DNA of 64,000 nucleotides from Cupriavidus oxalaticus (GTDB taxonomy: Bacteria > Pseudomonadota > Gammaproteobacteria > Burkholderiales > Burkholderiaceae). The DNA lies in NCBI RefSeq assembly GCF_004768545.1, contig NZ_CP038634.1, forward strand, positions 1,860,001 through 1,924,000, read 5' to 3'. The notes beneath the pieces were generated by a model. The model had not been told where the DNA came from, ran no database searches, and worked only from the letters and a program-made list of their open reading frames with translations. Shown here in pieces: positions 51,939 to 60,543 of this stretch. Position 1 is the stretch's first letter, and each line of letters opens with the position of its first letter. The position numbers and the translations under genes were made by a program.

Positions 51939-52742
51939 ATGTCCATGATTGAACTCGGCGGCAAGGTTGCCGTCGTTACCGGCGGGTCCTCCGGCATCGG
52001 GCTGGCGACCGTCGAACTGCTGCTCGAAGCGGGCGCCGCCGTCGCCATGTGCGGCCGCGACGAAGCCCGCCTGCGCAGCGCCGAAGCGCAGTTGCGCGAG
52101 AAATTCCCCGGGTGCCGGCTCCATGCCGCCACCTGCGACGTGCTCAAGCCGGAACAGGTCGCCGCCTTCGCGGCCGACGTGCAGCAGAAGCTCGGCAATG
52201 TCGACATGCTGGTCAACAACGCCGGCCAGGGCCGCGTGTCCACCTTCGCCAATACCGAAGACGCGGCCTGGATGGACGAACTGCAGCTCAAGTTCTTCTC
52301 GGTGATCCACCCGACGCGCGCCTTCCTGCCGCAGCTGGAGAAGTCGGGCCAGGGCGCGATCGTCTGCGTCAACTCGCTGCTGGCGCAACAGCCCGAGCCG
52401 CACATGGTGGCGACCTCCGCCGCGCGCGCCGGCGTGCTGAACCTGGTGCGCTCGATGGCCACCGAGTTCGCGCCCAAGGGTGTCCGCGTCAACGGCATCC
52501 TGATCGGGCTGGTCGAATCGGGCCAGTGGCGCCGCCGCTTCGAGGCGCGTCCTGAAGCAGACCGCCACCTGGACTGGGCCGCGTGGACCGCGCGCCTGGC
52601 CCAGCAGAAACATATTCCCCTTGGCCGCCTGGGCCTGCCCGTCGAGGCAGCCCGCGCCATCCTGTTCCTTGCCTCGCCGTTGTCTTCGTACACCACGGGC
52701 AGCCATATCGATATCTCCGGAGGACACTCCCGTCATGCCTAA
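51939..52742 (+). CDS. SDR-fold protein with altered active site
   Basis: 267-residue SDR. Cofactor motif TGGSSGIG and NNAG are normal, but where the catalytic YxxxK is expected the sequence reads TSAAR (Thr159, Arg163), and Ser of CVNS remains. The same change is known from a subgroup of SDRs, so it may be ancestral rather than damage, but it argues against a standard dehydrogenase mechanism. Starts at 51939 or 51945, with GGAGTGAGG upstream. Its stop overlaps the start of the ThDP gene by 8 bp (52735-52742). Function unknown; a reductase, lyase or structural partner of the ThDP enzyme is conceivable. Confidence 0.87.
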   Translation: MSMIELGGKVAVVTGGSSGIGLATVELLLEAGAAVAMCGRDEARLRSAEAQLREKFPGCRLHAATCDVLKPEQVAAFAADVQQKLGNVDMLVNNAGQGRVSTFANTEDAAWMDELQLKFFSVIHPTRAFLPQLEKSGQGAIVCVNSLLAQQPEPHMVATSAARAGVLNLVRSMATEFAPKGVRVNGILIGLVESGQWRRRFEARPEADRHLDWAAWTARLAQQKHIPLGRLGLPVEAARAILFLASPLSSYTTGSHIDISGGHSRHA

Positions 52743-54444
52743 TCAACACCAGTACGAACAACAGCAGGTCACCGTCGGCTGCGCCATCACGGCGTTTCTC
52801 GAGCAGTGCGGGGTCAAGGCCGCGTTCGGCGTGATCTCGATCCACAACATGCCGATCCTCGACGCCATGGGCGAGCGCGGCCACATCCGCTTCGTGCCGG
52901 CACGCGGCGAAGCGGGCGGCACCAACATGGCCGACGCCTACGCCCGCACCACCGGCGGCCTGGGCGTGTGCCTGACCAGCACCGGCACCGCCGCGGGCAA
53001 TGCCGCCGGCGCCATGGTCGAAGCGCTGACCGCCGGCACGCCGATGCTGCATATCACCGGCCAGATCGAGACGCCGTACCTGGACCAGAACCTGGCCTAC
53101 ATCCACGAAGCGCCGGACCAGCTCACCATGCTGAAGGCCGTGTCGAAGGCCGCCTTCCGCATCCGCAGCGCCGACACCGCGATCAGCACCATCAAGCTGG
53201 CGGTGCAGACCGCGCTGACGGCGCCGACCGGCCCGGTCAGCGTGGAGATCCCCATCGACATACAGGCCGCGCTGATCGACCTGCCGGCCGACCTGCAGCC
53301 GCTGCCGGTGCCTAAGCATGTGCCGTCGGCGCACGCGCTGGACGCGCTGGCCGAGCGCCTGGTGAATGCCAAACGCCCGCTGCTGTGGCTGGGCGGCGGT
53401 GCCCGCCACGCCAGCAAGCAGGTGCAGCGCCTGCTGGACCTGGGCTTCGGCGTGGTCACCAGCACGCAAGGCCGCGGCATCGTGGCGGAAGACGATCCGC
53501 GCTCGCTGGGCGCCTACAACCTGCACAAGCCGGTCGAGGCCTTTTACCAGACCTGCGACGCGATGCTGGTGGTGGGCTCGCGCCTGCGCGGCAATGAAAC
53601 GCTGAAGTACGAACTGAAGCTGCCGCGCCCGCTGCTGCGCATCGACGCCGATCCCGCCGCCGAAGGCCGCTGCTACCAGAGCGATTACTTTGTCAGCGGC
53701 GATGCCGCGCTGGCGCTGGACGCGCTCGCAGACCGGCTCGAAAAGCGCATGAATGTCGATCCGGCCTTCGCCGCCGACCTGCGCCGCGCGCATGACGTCG
53801 CCGTCAACGGCCTGGTCGATGGCCTGGGCCCGTACTCGGCACTGGTGCAGGCGCTGCAAGGCGCAGTCGGCCGCAACTTCAACTGGGTGCGCGACGTGAC
53901 CGTGTCGAACAGCACCTGGGGCAATCGCGAACTGCGCATCTTCGACTCGCGCGCCGGCGTGCATGCGCTGGGCGGCGGCATTGGCCAGGGCCTGGCCATG
54001 GGCATCGGCGCCGCGATCGGCGCGGCGGCCACCGCGTCGGGCAAGAAGACCTTCACGCTGGCCGGCGACGGCGGCTTCATCCTGAACCTGGGTGAGCTGG
54101 CGACTGCCGTGCAGGAACGTGCCGACATGGTCATCGTGCTGATGAACGACAAGGGCTACGGCGTGATCAAGAACATCCAGGACGCGCAGTACGGCGGCCG
54201 CCGCCACTACGTCGACCTGCATACGCCCGACTACGCCGCGCTGGCCAGGTCGCTGTCGCTGCGCCATGCGCGCGTCAGCAGCCTGGCCGAAGTCGGCGCC
54301 GCGCTGGAGCAGGCCACGGTGGAGCCCGGCCCGTTCCTGCTGGAAATCGACATGCTGTCGATCGGCAGCTTCAAGACCGTGTTTGCCGGCCCGCCGGTGA
54401 ACAAGGAAACCCCGGCTTCGGAACAGGCCACCGTCAGCGCCTGA
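52735..54444 (+). CDS. Thiamine diphosphate-dependent enzyme (acetolactate synthase/decarboxylase-like)
   Basis: 569-residue three-domain ThDP enzyme. Pyr-domain catalytic Glu59 in PARGEAGGTNMADAYAR; central transhydrogenase-like domain (LLWLGGGARHASKQVQRLLD); PP-domain ThDP-Mg motif GDGGF at Gly444-Asp445 with Asn471 in LMNDKGYGVIK. Such enzymes decarboxylate 2-oxo acids or join C-C bonds. FAD-binding cannot be judged. In the operon it lies after the atypical SDR and before the aspartate-dehydrogenase-like gene. A benzoylformate- or oxo-acid-decarboxylase-like role, giving an aldehyde for the neighbouring aldehyde dehydrogenase, is a sensible inference but unproven. Confidence 0.9.
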   Translation: MPNQHQYEQQQVTVGCAITAFLEQCGVKAAFGVISIHNMPILDAMGERGHIRFVPARGEAGGTNMADAYARTTGGLGVCLTSTGTAAGNAAGAMVEALTAGTPMLHITGQIETPYLDQNLAYIHEAPDQLTMLKAVSKAAFRIRSADTAISTIKLAVQTALTAPTGPVSVEIPIDIQAALIDLPADLQPLPVPKHVPSAHALDALAERLVNAKRPLLWLGGGARHASKQVQRLLDLGFGVVTSTQGRGIVAEDDPRSLGAYNLHKPVEAFYQTCDAMLVVGSRLRGNETLKYELKLPRPLLRIDADPAAEGRCYQSDYFVSGDAALALDALADRLEKRMNVDPAFAADLRRAHDVAVNGLVDGLGPYSALVQALQGAVGRNFNWVRDVTVSNSTWGNRELRIFDSRAGVHALGGGIGQGLAMGIGAAIGAAATASGKKTFTLAGDGGFILNLGELATAVQERADMVIVLMNDKGYGVIKNIQDAQYGGRRHYVDLHTPDYAALARSLSLRHARVSSLAEVGAALEQATVEPGPFLLEIDMLSIGSFKTVFAGPPVNKETPASEQATVSA

Positions 54445-54457
54445 GGAGAGCAGAAAA

Positions 54458-55258
54458 ATGCTGCATGTGTCCATGATTGGGTGCGGTGCGATCGGCCGGG
54501 GCGTGCTTGAGCTGCTCAAGAGCGATCCCGACGTCGCCTTCGACGTGGTGATCGTGCCCGAGAGCGCGATGGACGAGGCCCGCGGCGCGCTGTCCGCGCT
54601 GGCGCCCAGCGCCCGCGTGGCCACGCACCTTGACGACCAGCGCCCCGACCTGCTGGTCGAGTGCGCCGGCCACCATGCGCTGGAAGAGCACATCGTGCCG
54701 GCGCTGGAGCGCGGCATCCCGTGCATGGTGGTGTCGGTGGGCGCGCTGTCCGAGCCCGGCATGGCCGAGCGGCTGGAAGCGGCGGCACGCCGTGGCGGCA
54801 CGCAGGTGCAGCTGCTGTCCGGTGCCATCGGCGCCATCGACGCGCTGGCCGCGGCGCGCGTCGGCGGGCTGGATGAAGTGATCTACACCGGCCGCAAGCC
54901 GGCGCGCGCCTGGGCTGGCACCCCGGCCGAGAAGCTGTTCGACCTGGATGCGCTGACCGAGGCGACGGTGATCTTCGAAGGCACGGCGCGCGACGCCGCG
55001 CGCCTGTACCCGAAGAACGCCAACGTCGCCGCCACGGTGTCGCTGGCCGGCCTCGGGCTGGATCGCACTGCGGTGAAGCTGCTGGCCGATCCGCATGCGG
55101 TGGAGAACGTGCATCACGTGGAAGCGCGCGGGGCGTTTGGCGGGTTCGAGCTGACGATGCGGGGCAAGCCGCTGGCGGCGAATCCGAAGACGTCGGCGCT
55201 GACGGTGTTCAGCGTGGTGCGGGCGCTGGGCAACCGCGCGCATGCGGTATCGATCTAG
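54458..55258 (+). CDS. Aspartate dehydrogenase-like protein (NadX family)
   Basis: 266-residue NAD(P)-dependent protein of the L-aspartate dehydrogenase family. N-terminal Rossmann motif SMIGCGAIGRGVLELL; centre GAIGAIDALAAARVGGLDEV; family signature YPKNANVAATVSLAGLGLDR. Known family members convert L-aspartate to iminoaspartate or oxaloacetate, for NAD synthesis or nitrogen metabolism. No nadA or nadC is nearby, and it is buried in a catabolic operon (13 bp after the ThDP gene), so its substrate may be a ring-cleavage-derived amino or oxo dicarboxylate. Confidence 0.88.
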   Translation: MLHVSMIGCGAIGRGVLELLKSDPDVAFDVVIVPESAMDEARGALSALAPSARVATHLDDQRPDLLVECAGHHALEEHIVPALERGIPCMVVSVGALSEPGMAERLEAAARRGGTQVQLLSGAIGAIDALAAARVGGLDEVIYTGRKPARAWAGTPAEKLFDLDALTEATVIFEGTARDAARLYPKNANVAATVSLAGLGLDRTAVKLLADPHAVENVHHVEARGAFGGFELTMRGKPLAANPKTSALTVFSVVRALGNRAHAVSI

Positions 55259-55297
55259 TTCCGGCAGCCACGCCCCACAGACTTAGCAGGCAACGAC

Positions 55298-56776
55298 ATG
55301 AACCCACAAGAAGTCCTCCCCATCTGCATCGCCGGCGAATGGCGCCTCGGCACGGGCGACCGCTACGGCACGCGCTATCCGGCGACCGGCGAGGTCGTCG
55401 CAGAACTGAATGCCGCCAGCCCGGCTGACGTGGAAGAAGCCGTGCAGGGCGCGCACCATGCCTTCCTTACCAGCGGCTGGGCCCAGCGCAAGCCGCACGA
55501 GCGTGCCGCTGTGCTGTACCGCGTGGCCGAACTGATCCGCGCACAAGCCGAGCCGCTGGCACAACGGCAGCGCCTGGACAACGGCAAGCCCATCAGCGAA
55601 ACGCGCGCCCTGGTCGCCAGCGCAGCCGGCACCTTCCAGTTCTTTGCCGCCGCCTGCGAAACGCTGGAAGAAACCATCACGCCGCAGCGCGGCGACTGCC
55701 TGACCATGAGCGTCTACGAGCCGATGGGCGTGGTCGCGGCGATCACGCCGTGGAACTCGCCGATCGCCAGCGAGGCGCAGAAGATGGCCCCCGCGCTCGC
55801 CGCCGGCAATGCCGTGGTGGTCAAGCCGGCCGAAGTCACGCCGCTGATGGCACTGGAACTGGCGCGCATTTGCGAAGAAGCCGGCGTGCCCAAGGGCCTG
55901 ATCAGCGTGCTGCCGGGCAAGGGCTCGGTGATCGGTGATGCCATCACCAAGCATCCGCTGGTGCGGCGCGTGTCGTTCACCGGCGGCACTACCACCGGCA
56001 AGCACATCGCGCATATCGCCGCCGACAAGATGATGCCGGTGTCGCTGGAGCTGGGCGGCAAGTCGCCGACCATGGTGTTCGACGACGCGGACCTCGACCA
56101 CGCGGTCAACGGCGTGCTGTACGGCATTTTCAGCTCGTCGGGCGAGTCGTGCATCGCCGGCTCGCGCCTGTTCGTCGCGCGTTCGCAGTATGAGCCGTTC
56201 ATCGACCGCCTGGCGGCCGCCGCTTCGCACCTGCGCGTTGGCGACCCCGCCGATGAACGTACCCAGATGGGCCCCCTGATCACCGACCGCCACCGCGACA
56301 GCATCGAATCGTACGTCGCGACCGGCGTGCACGAAGGCGGCCAGCTGCGCACCGGCGGCGTGCGTCCCGACGTGGCCGGCCTGCCCAACGGCTACTTCTA
56401 CACGCCCACCATCATCGAAGGCCTGGATAACAACGCCCGCATCTGCCAGGAAGAGATTTTCGGGCCGGTGCTGGTGGCGATCCCGTTCGACGACGAGGAC
56501 GACCTGATCGGACAGGCCAACGACAGCGTCTACGCGCTGGCCGCCGGCATCTGGACGCGCGACTACAAGCGCGCCTGGCGCGTGGCCCGTGCGGTGCAGG
56601 CGGGCAATGTGTGGATCAACACCTACAAGCAGTTCTCGATCTCGACGCCGTTCGGCGGCTGGCGCGACAGCGGCCTGGGCCGCGAGAAGGGACGGCTGGG
56701 CATCCTGCAGTACATGGAGCAGAAAAGCGTGTACTGGGGCCTGAACGAACAACCGCTGCCGTGGGCCAGCCACTGA
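55298..56776 (+). CDS. Aldehyde dehydrogenase
   Basis: 492-residue NAD(P)-dependent aldehyde dehydrogenase with catalytic Glu251 in LELGGKSP and Cys285 in SGESCIAGSR; cofactor region ITPWNSPIASEAQKMAPALA and GKGSVIGDAI. C-terminal marks FGPVLVAIPFDDEDDLIGQA and NVWINTYKQFSISTPFGGWR. Similar to hydroxymuconic-semialdehyde, betaine-aldehyde and related dehydrogenases. In this operon it may oxidise an aldehyde from the ThDP enzyme or a ring-fission semialdehyde. Starts at 55298. Confidence 0.93.
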   Translation: MNPQEVLPICIAGEWRLGTGDRYGTRYPATGEVVAELNAASPADVEEAVQGAHHAFLTSGWAQRKPHERAAVLYRVAELIRAQAEPLAQRQRLDNGKPISETRALVASAAGTFQFFAAACETLEETITPQRGDCLTMSVYEPMGVVAAITPWNSPIASEAQKMAPALAAGNAVVVKPAEVTPLMALELARICEEAGVPKGLISVLPGKGSVIGDAITKHPLVRRVSFTGGTTTGKHIAHIAADKMMPVSLELGGKSPTMVFDDADLDHAVNGVLYGIFSSSGESCIAGSRLFVARSQYEPFIDRLAAAASHLRVGDPADERTQMGPLITDRHRDSIESYVATGVHEGGQLRTGGVRPDVAGLPNGYFYTPTIIEGLDNNARICQEEIFGPVLVAIPFDDEDDLIGQANDSVYALAAGIWTRDYKRAWRVARAVQAGNVWINTYKQFSISTPFGGWRDSGLGREKGRLGILQYMEQKSVYWGLNEQPLPWASH

Positions 56777-56799
56777 GCCCGGCAGGCAGGAGAGAAGCA

Positions 56800-57774
56800 A
56801 TGATCAAGGTATTGGGAATCGACGAGATCGTCTACGGCGCGGATGACTTTGACGCCTGCCGTGGCTTTTTCTCGGACTGGGGCCTGGCCATCAAGCGCGA
56901 TGACGCGCAGGGCCTGGACTTCGAAACGCTGAACGGCTGCCGCGTGCTGGTGCGCCGCATCGACGATGCTTCGCTGCCGCCTGCGATCGAGGCCGGCCCG
57001 ACGCTGCGCGAAGTGGTGTGGGGCGTCGAGTCGCAGGCATCGCTCGACCATCTGGCTGACGCGATCGCCGATGCGCCGGGCTTCGTGAAGCAAGGCGAAG
57101 GCGCCACGCTGCGCATCGGCTGCACCGACCCGAACGGCCTGGCGGTGCGCTTCCAGGTCACGCGCAAGCATGACGTGCAGGTCGAATGCGCGCTGATGAA
57201 TACGTGGAACGACAAGCCGCGCCTGAACCAGCGCAGCCCGATCTACGACCACGCCACGCCGATCGAAGTCGGCCACGTGGTGTTCTTCGTGAAGGACGTC
57301 AAGGCCACCGAGCAGTTCTATGTGGAGAAGTTCGGCTTCGTGCCGTCGGACCGCTACCCGGACCGCGGCGCGTTCCTGCGCTGCACCGCGGATGGCGGCC
57401 ACCACGACCTGTTCCTGCTACAGCTGCCGGAACCGAAGAGCGGCCTGAACCACGTCGCCTTCACCGTGCGCGACATCCATGAAGTCTTCGGCGGCGGCAT
57501 GCATGTCTCGCGCAAGGGCTGGGACACGCAGCTCGGCCCGGGCCGGCATCCGATTTCCTCGGCCTACTTCTGGTACTTCAAGAACCCGGCCGGCGGCCTG
57601 ATCGAATACTACGCCGATGAAGACCAGCTCGACGAGCACTGGGAGCCGCGCGCCTTCGAGCCGGGTCCGACCATGTTCGCCGAATGGGCGATCGAGGGCG
57701 GCATCGACGGCAACACCCGCCGCCAGAAGAACGCAGGCGGCCCGGCAGGCAAGTTCCTGACCGAGAAGCGGTAA
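56800..57774 (+). CDS. VOC-family extradiol dioxygenase-like protein
   Basis: 324-residue two-module VOC protein, the length of type I extradiol dioxygenases (catechol 2,3-dioxygenase class). The first module has no obvious metal ligands; the second carries the 2-His-1-carboxylate triad: His159 (GHVVFFVKD), His218 (LNHVAFTVRD) and Glu269 (GGLIEYYADED). That arrangement supports Fe-dependent meta-cleavage of a catecholic ring. Starts at 56800 after AGGCAGGAGAGAAGC. It stands between the aldehyde dehydrogenase and the Rieske reductase, consistent with ring cleavage after Rieske and SDR steps and with the alpha/beta hydrolase at 47174 as the next enzyme. The ring substrate is unknown. Confidence 0.88.
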   Translation: MIKVLGIDEIVYGADDFDACRGFFSDWGLAIKRDDAQGLDFETLNGCRVLVRRIDDASLPPAIEAGPTLREVVWGVESQASLDHLADAIADAPGFVKQGEGATLRIGCTDPNGLAVRFQVTRKHDVQVECALMNTWNDKPRLNQRSPIYDHATPIEVGHVVFFVKDVKATEQFYVEKFGFVPSDRYPDRGAFLRCTADGGHHDLFLLQLPEPKSGLNHVAFTVRDIHEVFGGGMHVSRKGWDTQLGPGRHPISSAYFWYFKNPAGGLIEYYADEDQLDEHWEPRAFEPGPTMFAEWAIEGGIDGNTRRQKNAGGPAGKFLTEKR

Positions 57775-57804
57775 GAGAGAGAAGCGCGACAGAAGGAAGC
57801 AGCA

Positions 57805-58761
57805 ATGAGTGCCCACCAGTCCCTGACCCTGCGCGTCCAGGCCATGCGTTTTGAAGCGCGCGGCGTGGTCAGCATCGAACTCCAAGATCCCGAAGGCAAG
57901 ACCCTGCCCGAGTACAGCCCGGGCGCCCATATCGACCTGCACCTGGGCAATGGCCTGGTGCGCAGCTACTCGCTGTGCGGCGCGCCGGAAGCGCGCAACC
58001 GCTACACCGTGGGCGTGCTGCTGGACCGCGGCAGCCGCGGCGGCTCGCGCTACGTGCATGAGCAGCTGCGCGTGGGTGCCACGCTGACGGTGGGTGCGCC
58101 GCGCAACAACTTCGAGCTGGACGAGAGCGCCGCGCATACCGTGCTGGTGGCCGGCGGCATCGGCGTCACGCCGATCGTCTGCATGGCGCGCCGGCTGGCG
58201 GAGCTGGGCAAGTCGTTCACGCTGATCTACTGCGCCCGTTCGCGCGCCGAGGCGGCATTCGTCGAACCGCTGTCGGCCTATGGCGATGCGGTGCGCTTCC
58301 ACTTCGACGACGAAGCGGGCGCGCCGCCGGACCTGAAGGCGATGCTGGGCGGACAGGACGCGCAGACGCATTTCTATTGCTGCGGCCCGGGCCCGATGCT
58401 GAATGCGTTCGAGGCCGCATGCGAGGCGCATGCCTACCCCAATGTCCATATCGAGCGCTTTGCCGCCGACCCGTCGACCGAGGCGGTGCAGGAGGGCGAA
58501 TACGTGGTGCAGCTGTCGCGCACCGGCTCGCTGGTCAAGGTGCCGTCGGGCAAGTCGCTGCTCGATGCGCTGCTCGATTCCGGCGTGGAGGTCGAGTACA
58601 GCTGCCGCGAAGGCGTGTGCGGCTCGTGCGAAACCGCCGTGCTGGAAGGCTGCCCGGACCACCGCGACAGCGTGCTGAGCAACAGCGAGCGCGCCAGCAA
58701 CAAGACCATGATGGTATGCGTGTCCGGGTGCAAGGGCAGCAAGCTGGTGCTGGACTTGTAA
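57805..58761 (+). CDS. Rieske oxygenase reductase, PDR/VanB type
   Basis: 318-residue oxidoreductase: FMN domain with RSYSL at Arg53-Leu57, NAD domain (VLVAGGIGVTPIVCMARRLA, FYCCGPGPMLNAF), and C-terminal plant-type 2Fe-2S ferredoxin with Cys267, Cys272, Cys275 and Cys305. This order (FMN, NAD, ferredoxin) defines phthalate dioxygenase reductase and VanB. It should pass electrons from NADH to the oxygenase encoded at 48642, 8 kb upstream in the same operon. Starts 30 bp after the VOC gene. Confidence 0.95.
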   Translation: MSAHQSLTLRVQAMRFEARGVVSIELQDPEGKTLPEYSPGAHIDLHLGNGLVRSYSLCGAPEARNRYTVGVLLDRGSRGGSRYVHEQLRVGATLTVGAPRNNFELDESAAHTVLVAGGIGVTPIVCMARRLAELGKSFTLIYCARSRAEAAFVEPLSAYGDAVRFHFDDEAGAPPDLKAMLGGQDAQTHFYCCGPGPMLNAFEAACEAHAYPNVHIERFAADPSTEAVQEGEYVVQLSRTGSLVKVPSGKSLLDALLDSGVEVEYSCREGVCGSCETAVLEGCPDHRDSVLSNSERASNKTMMVCVSGCKGSKLVLDL

Positions 58762-58792
58762 TTCGCGATTGCTCGTTCCGAGAGTGTTTTCG

Positions 58793-58832
58793 CCCCTCTC
58801 CCGCGCGCGGGAGAGGGGCGGGGGAGAGGGCC
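58793..58832. repeat. REP-like palindromic element, left copy
   Basis: A 26-nt near-perfect palindrome (arms CCCCTCTCCCGC) at 58793-58818 followed by a GGGGGAGAGGG tail. Same structure as the right copy, in inverse orientation. Confidence 0.7.
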
Positions 58833-58925
58833 AGCGCTGGCCGCAGCCAGCGCGTTGCCAGGTCCCGATTTCCTCATCCAAGGCCGCCGGGCAAGCCGGG
58901 CGTATGCCGCCTGCAGCGCCTGCCC

Positions 58926-58961
58926 TCTCCCCAAACCCCTCTCCCGCAAGCGGGAGAGGGG
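58926..58961. repeat. REP-like palindromic element, right copy (inverted)
   Basis: CCTCTCCCC then AAA and a 26-nt palindrome (arms CCCCTCTCCCGC, centre AA) at 58936-58961. It is the left copy reversed, so the pair forms a BIME-like unit around about 110 bp in the gap between the reductase and the MFS gene. Confidence 0.7.
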
Positions 58962-58994
58962 AGCAACCCCCGAAGAATCAAACCGAGAAGTACC

Positions 58995-60455
58995 GTGTTC
59001 ACACAGAGACAAGACGCAGCGTCCCCCGGCGCACCGGTGGCCGCCACCGCAGGTATCGTGACCACGGCCGACAGCGCCGGCCAAAGCGCTGCGGCTGCCC
59101 GCAGCGGCCCGGTCACGCGCGGCAACATCGTCGCCCGCATTGAACGCATGCCGGGCAACGCCATGCATATCCGCGCCCGGCTGCTGATCGGCCTGGCCAC
59201 CTTCTTCGACGGCTTCGATGTCATCGCCATTGCCGCCACGCTGCCGCTGCTGATCGCGCAATGGTCGCTGACGCCGGCGCAGATCGGGGTCCTGATCGCC
59301 GCGCCGTCGGTCGGCCAGCTGGTCGGCGCGCTGCTGTTCCCGGGGCTGGCCGAGCGCTTCGGCCGGCTGCGCTCGATCGGCTGGAGCGCGGGCATCATCG
59401 GCCTGATGAGCATTGCCTGCGGCTTCGCGCCGTCGTTCGAGATCTTCCTGCTGCTGCGCATCGTGCAGGGCCTGGGCCTGGGCGGCGAGCTGCCGGTGGC
59501 CGCCACCTATATCAATGAAGTCACACGCGCGCATGGCCGCGGCCGCTTCGTGCTGCTGTACGAGGTGGTGTTCCCGATCGGCCTGATGGTGTCCAACGGC
59601 GTCGGCGCCTGGCTGGTGCCGCACTACGGCTGGGAGGTGATGTACTTCATCGGCGGCGTGCCGCTGGTGCTGTTCTTCATCCTGAAGCGCGTGATCCCGG
59701 AATCGCCGCGCTGGCTGGCCGAGAAGGGCCGCCTGGAAGAAGCCGACGCGGCGCTGCGTGCGTTCGAGGCACGCGCCAGGGGACCGCTGCCGCCGCCGCA
59801 GAATGCCAGCGCCTATGACCGCATGACCCAGCATCCGCGCCGGCGCGTGCGCGACCTGGTCAGCAAGGCCTACCTGGGCCGCACGATCGCGGTGTGGATG
59901 CTGTGGGCAACCTGCGGCTTTATCCAGTACGGCCTGTCGACCTGGCTGCCCACGGTCTACAAGACCGTCTACCACGCGCCGCTGCAGCTGGCGCTGAACC
60001 TGGCCGCGGGCGCCTCGGTGCTGGGCGTGGTCGGCTCGCTGGTGTGCGCGATGATCGTCGACAAGGTCGGCCGCAAGCCGGTGATCAACGTGTCGTTCCT
60101 GCTGTGCGCGCTGTCGCTGGTGCTGGCCGGCGTGTTCCACGCCGCGTCGGTGTATGTGGTGGCGACCTTCTGCGCGCTGGCGATGGGCTTTTTGGCCAGC
60201 GGCTTTATCACCGCCTATGTCTATACGCCCGAGCTGTACCCGACCAGCGTGCGCGCGATGGGCTGCGGCCTGGGCGGCGCCTGGCTGAAACTGGCCGCGA
60301 TCTTCGCGCCGACGCTGATCGCCGGCACCATCGGCAACGGCACCCTCAACGTGGCGTTCTTCGCGCTGGCCGTGGTGCCCGCGCTGGCAGCCGTCACCGT
60401 TCACTTCTTCGGCATCGAGACCAAGGGGCAGGTGCTGGAGGAACTGGAGGTCTGA
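58995..60455 (+). CDS. MFS transporter, aromatic acid:H+ symporter type
   Basis: 486-residue major facilitator with 12 predicted helices. First helix contains the DGFD motif (TFFDGFDVIAIAATLPLLIA) typical of the AAHS family (PcaK/BenK/VanK). Cytoplasmic loop motif LAERFGRLRSIGW and the centre loop (PESPRWLAEKGRLEEADAAL) are canonical. Start assigned to GTG at 58995, because the cytoplasmic N-terminus runs from there; the extension of ~55 residues before the first helix is long, and an ATG at about 59148 remains possible. Last gene of the Rieske operon, separated from the reductase by the repeat pair. It should take up an aromatic or heteroaromatic acid. Confidence 0.9.
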   Translation: MFTQRQDAASPGAPVAATAGIVTTADSAGQSAAAARSGPVTRGNIVARIERMPGNAMHIRARLLIGLATFFDGFDVIAIAATLPLLIAQWSLTPAQIGVLIAAPSVGQLVGALLFPGLAERFGRLRSIGWSAGIIGLMSIACGFAPSFEIFLLLRIVQGLGLGGELPVAATYINEVTRAHGRGRFVLLYEVVFPIGLMVSNGVGAWLVPHYGWEVMYFIGGVPLVLFFILKRVIPESPRWLAEKGRLEEADAALRAFEARARGPLPPPQNASAYDRMTQHPRRRVRDLVSKAYLGRTIAVWMLWATCGFIQYGLSTWLPTVYKTVYHAPLQLALNLAAGASVLGVVGSLVCAMIVDKVGRKPVINVSFLLCALSLVLAGVFHAASVYVVATFCALAMGFLASGFITAYVYTPELYPTSVRAMGCGLGGAWLKLAAIFAPTLIAGTIGNGTLNVAFFALAVVPALAAVTVHFFGIETKGQVLEELEV

Positions 60456-60485
60456 ACGGGCGCGTGCTTGTCCCGTTTATCTTTG

Positions 60486-60521
60486 AAGGCCGCGCCGGGA
60501 TCCGGGGCGGCCTTTTTCTTT
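60486..60521 (+). terminator. Rho-independent terminator of the Rieske operon
   Basis: Stem AAGGCCGC/GCGGCCTT with an inner CCGG-CCGG stem in the loop, followed by TTTTTCTTTT on the plus strand, between the MFS gene and the convergent MarR gene. Confidence 0.8.
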
Positions 60522-60543
60522 TGCTGTGCGACCTGGCGCTGCG

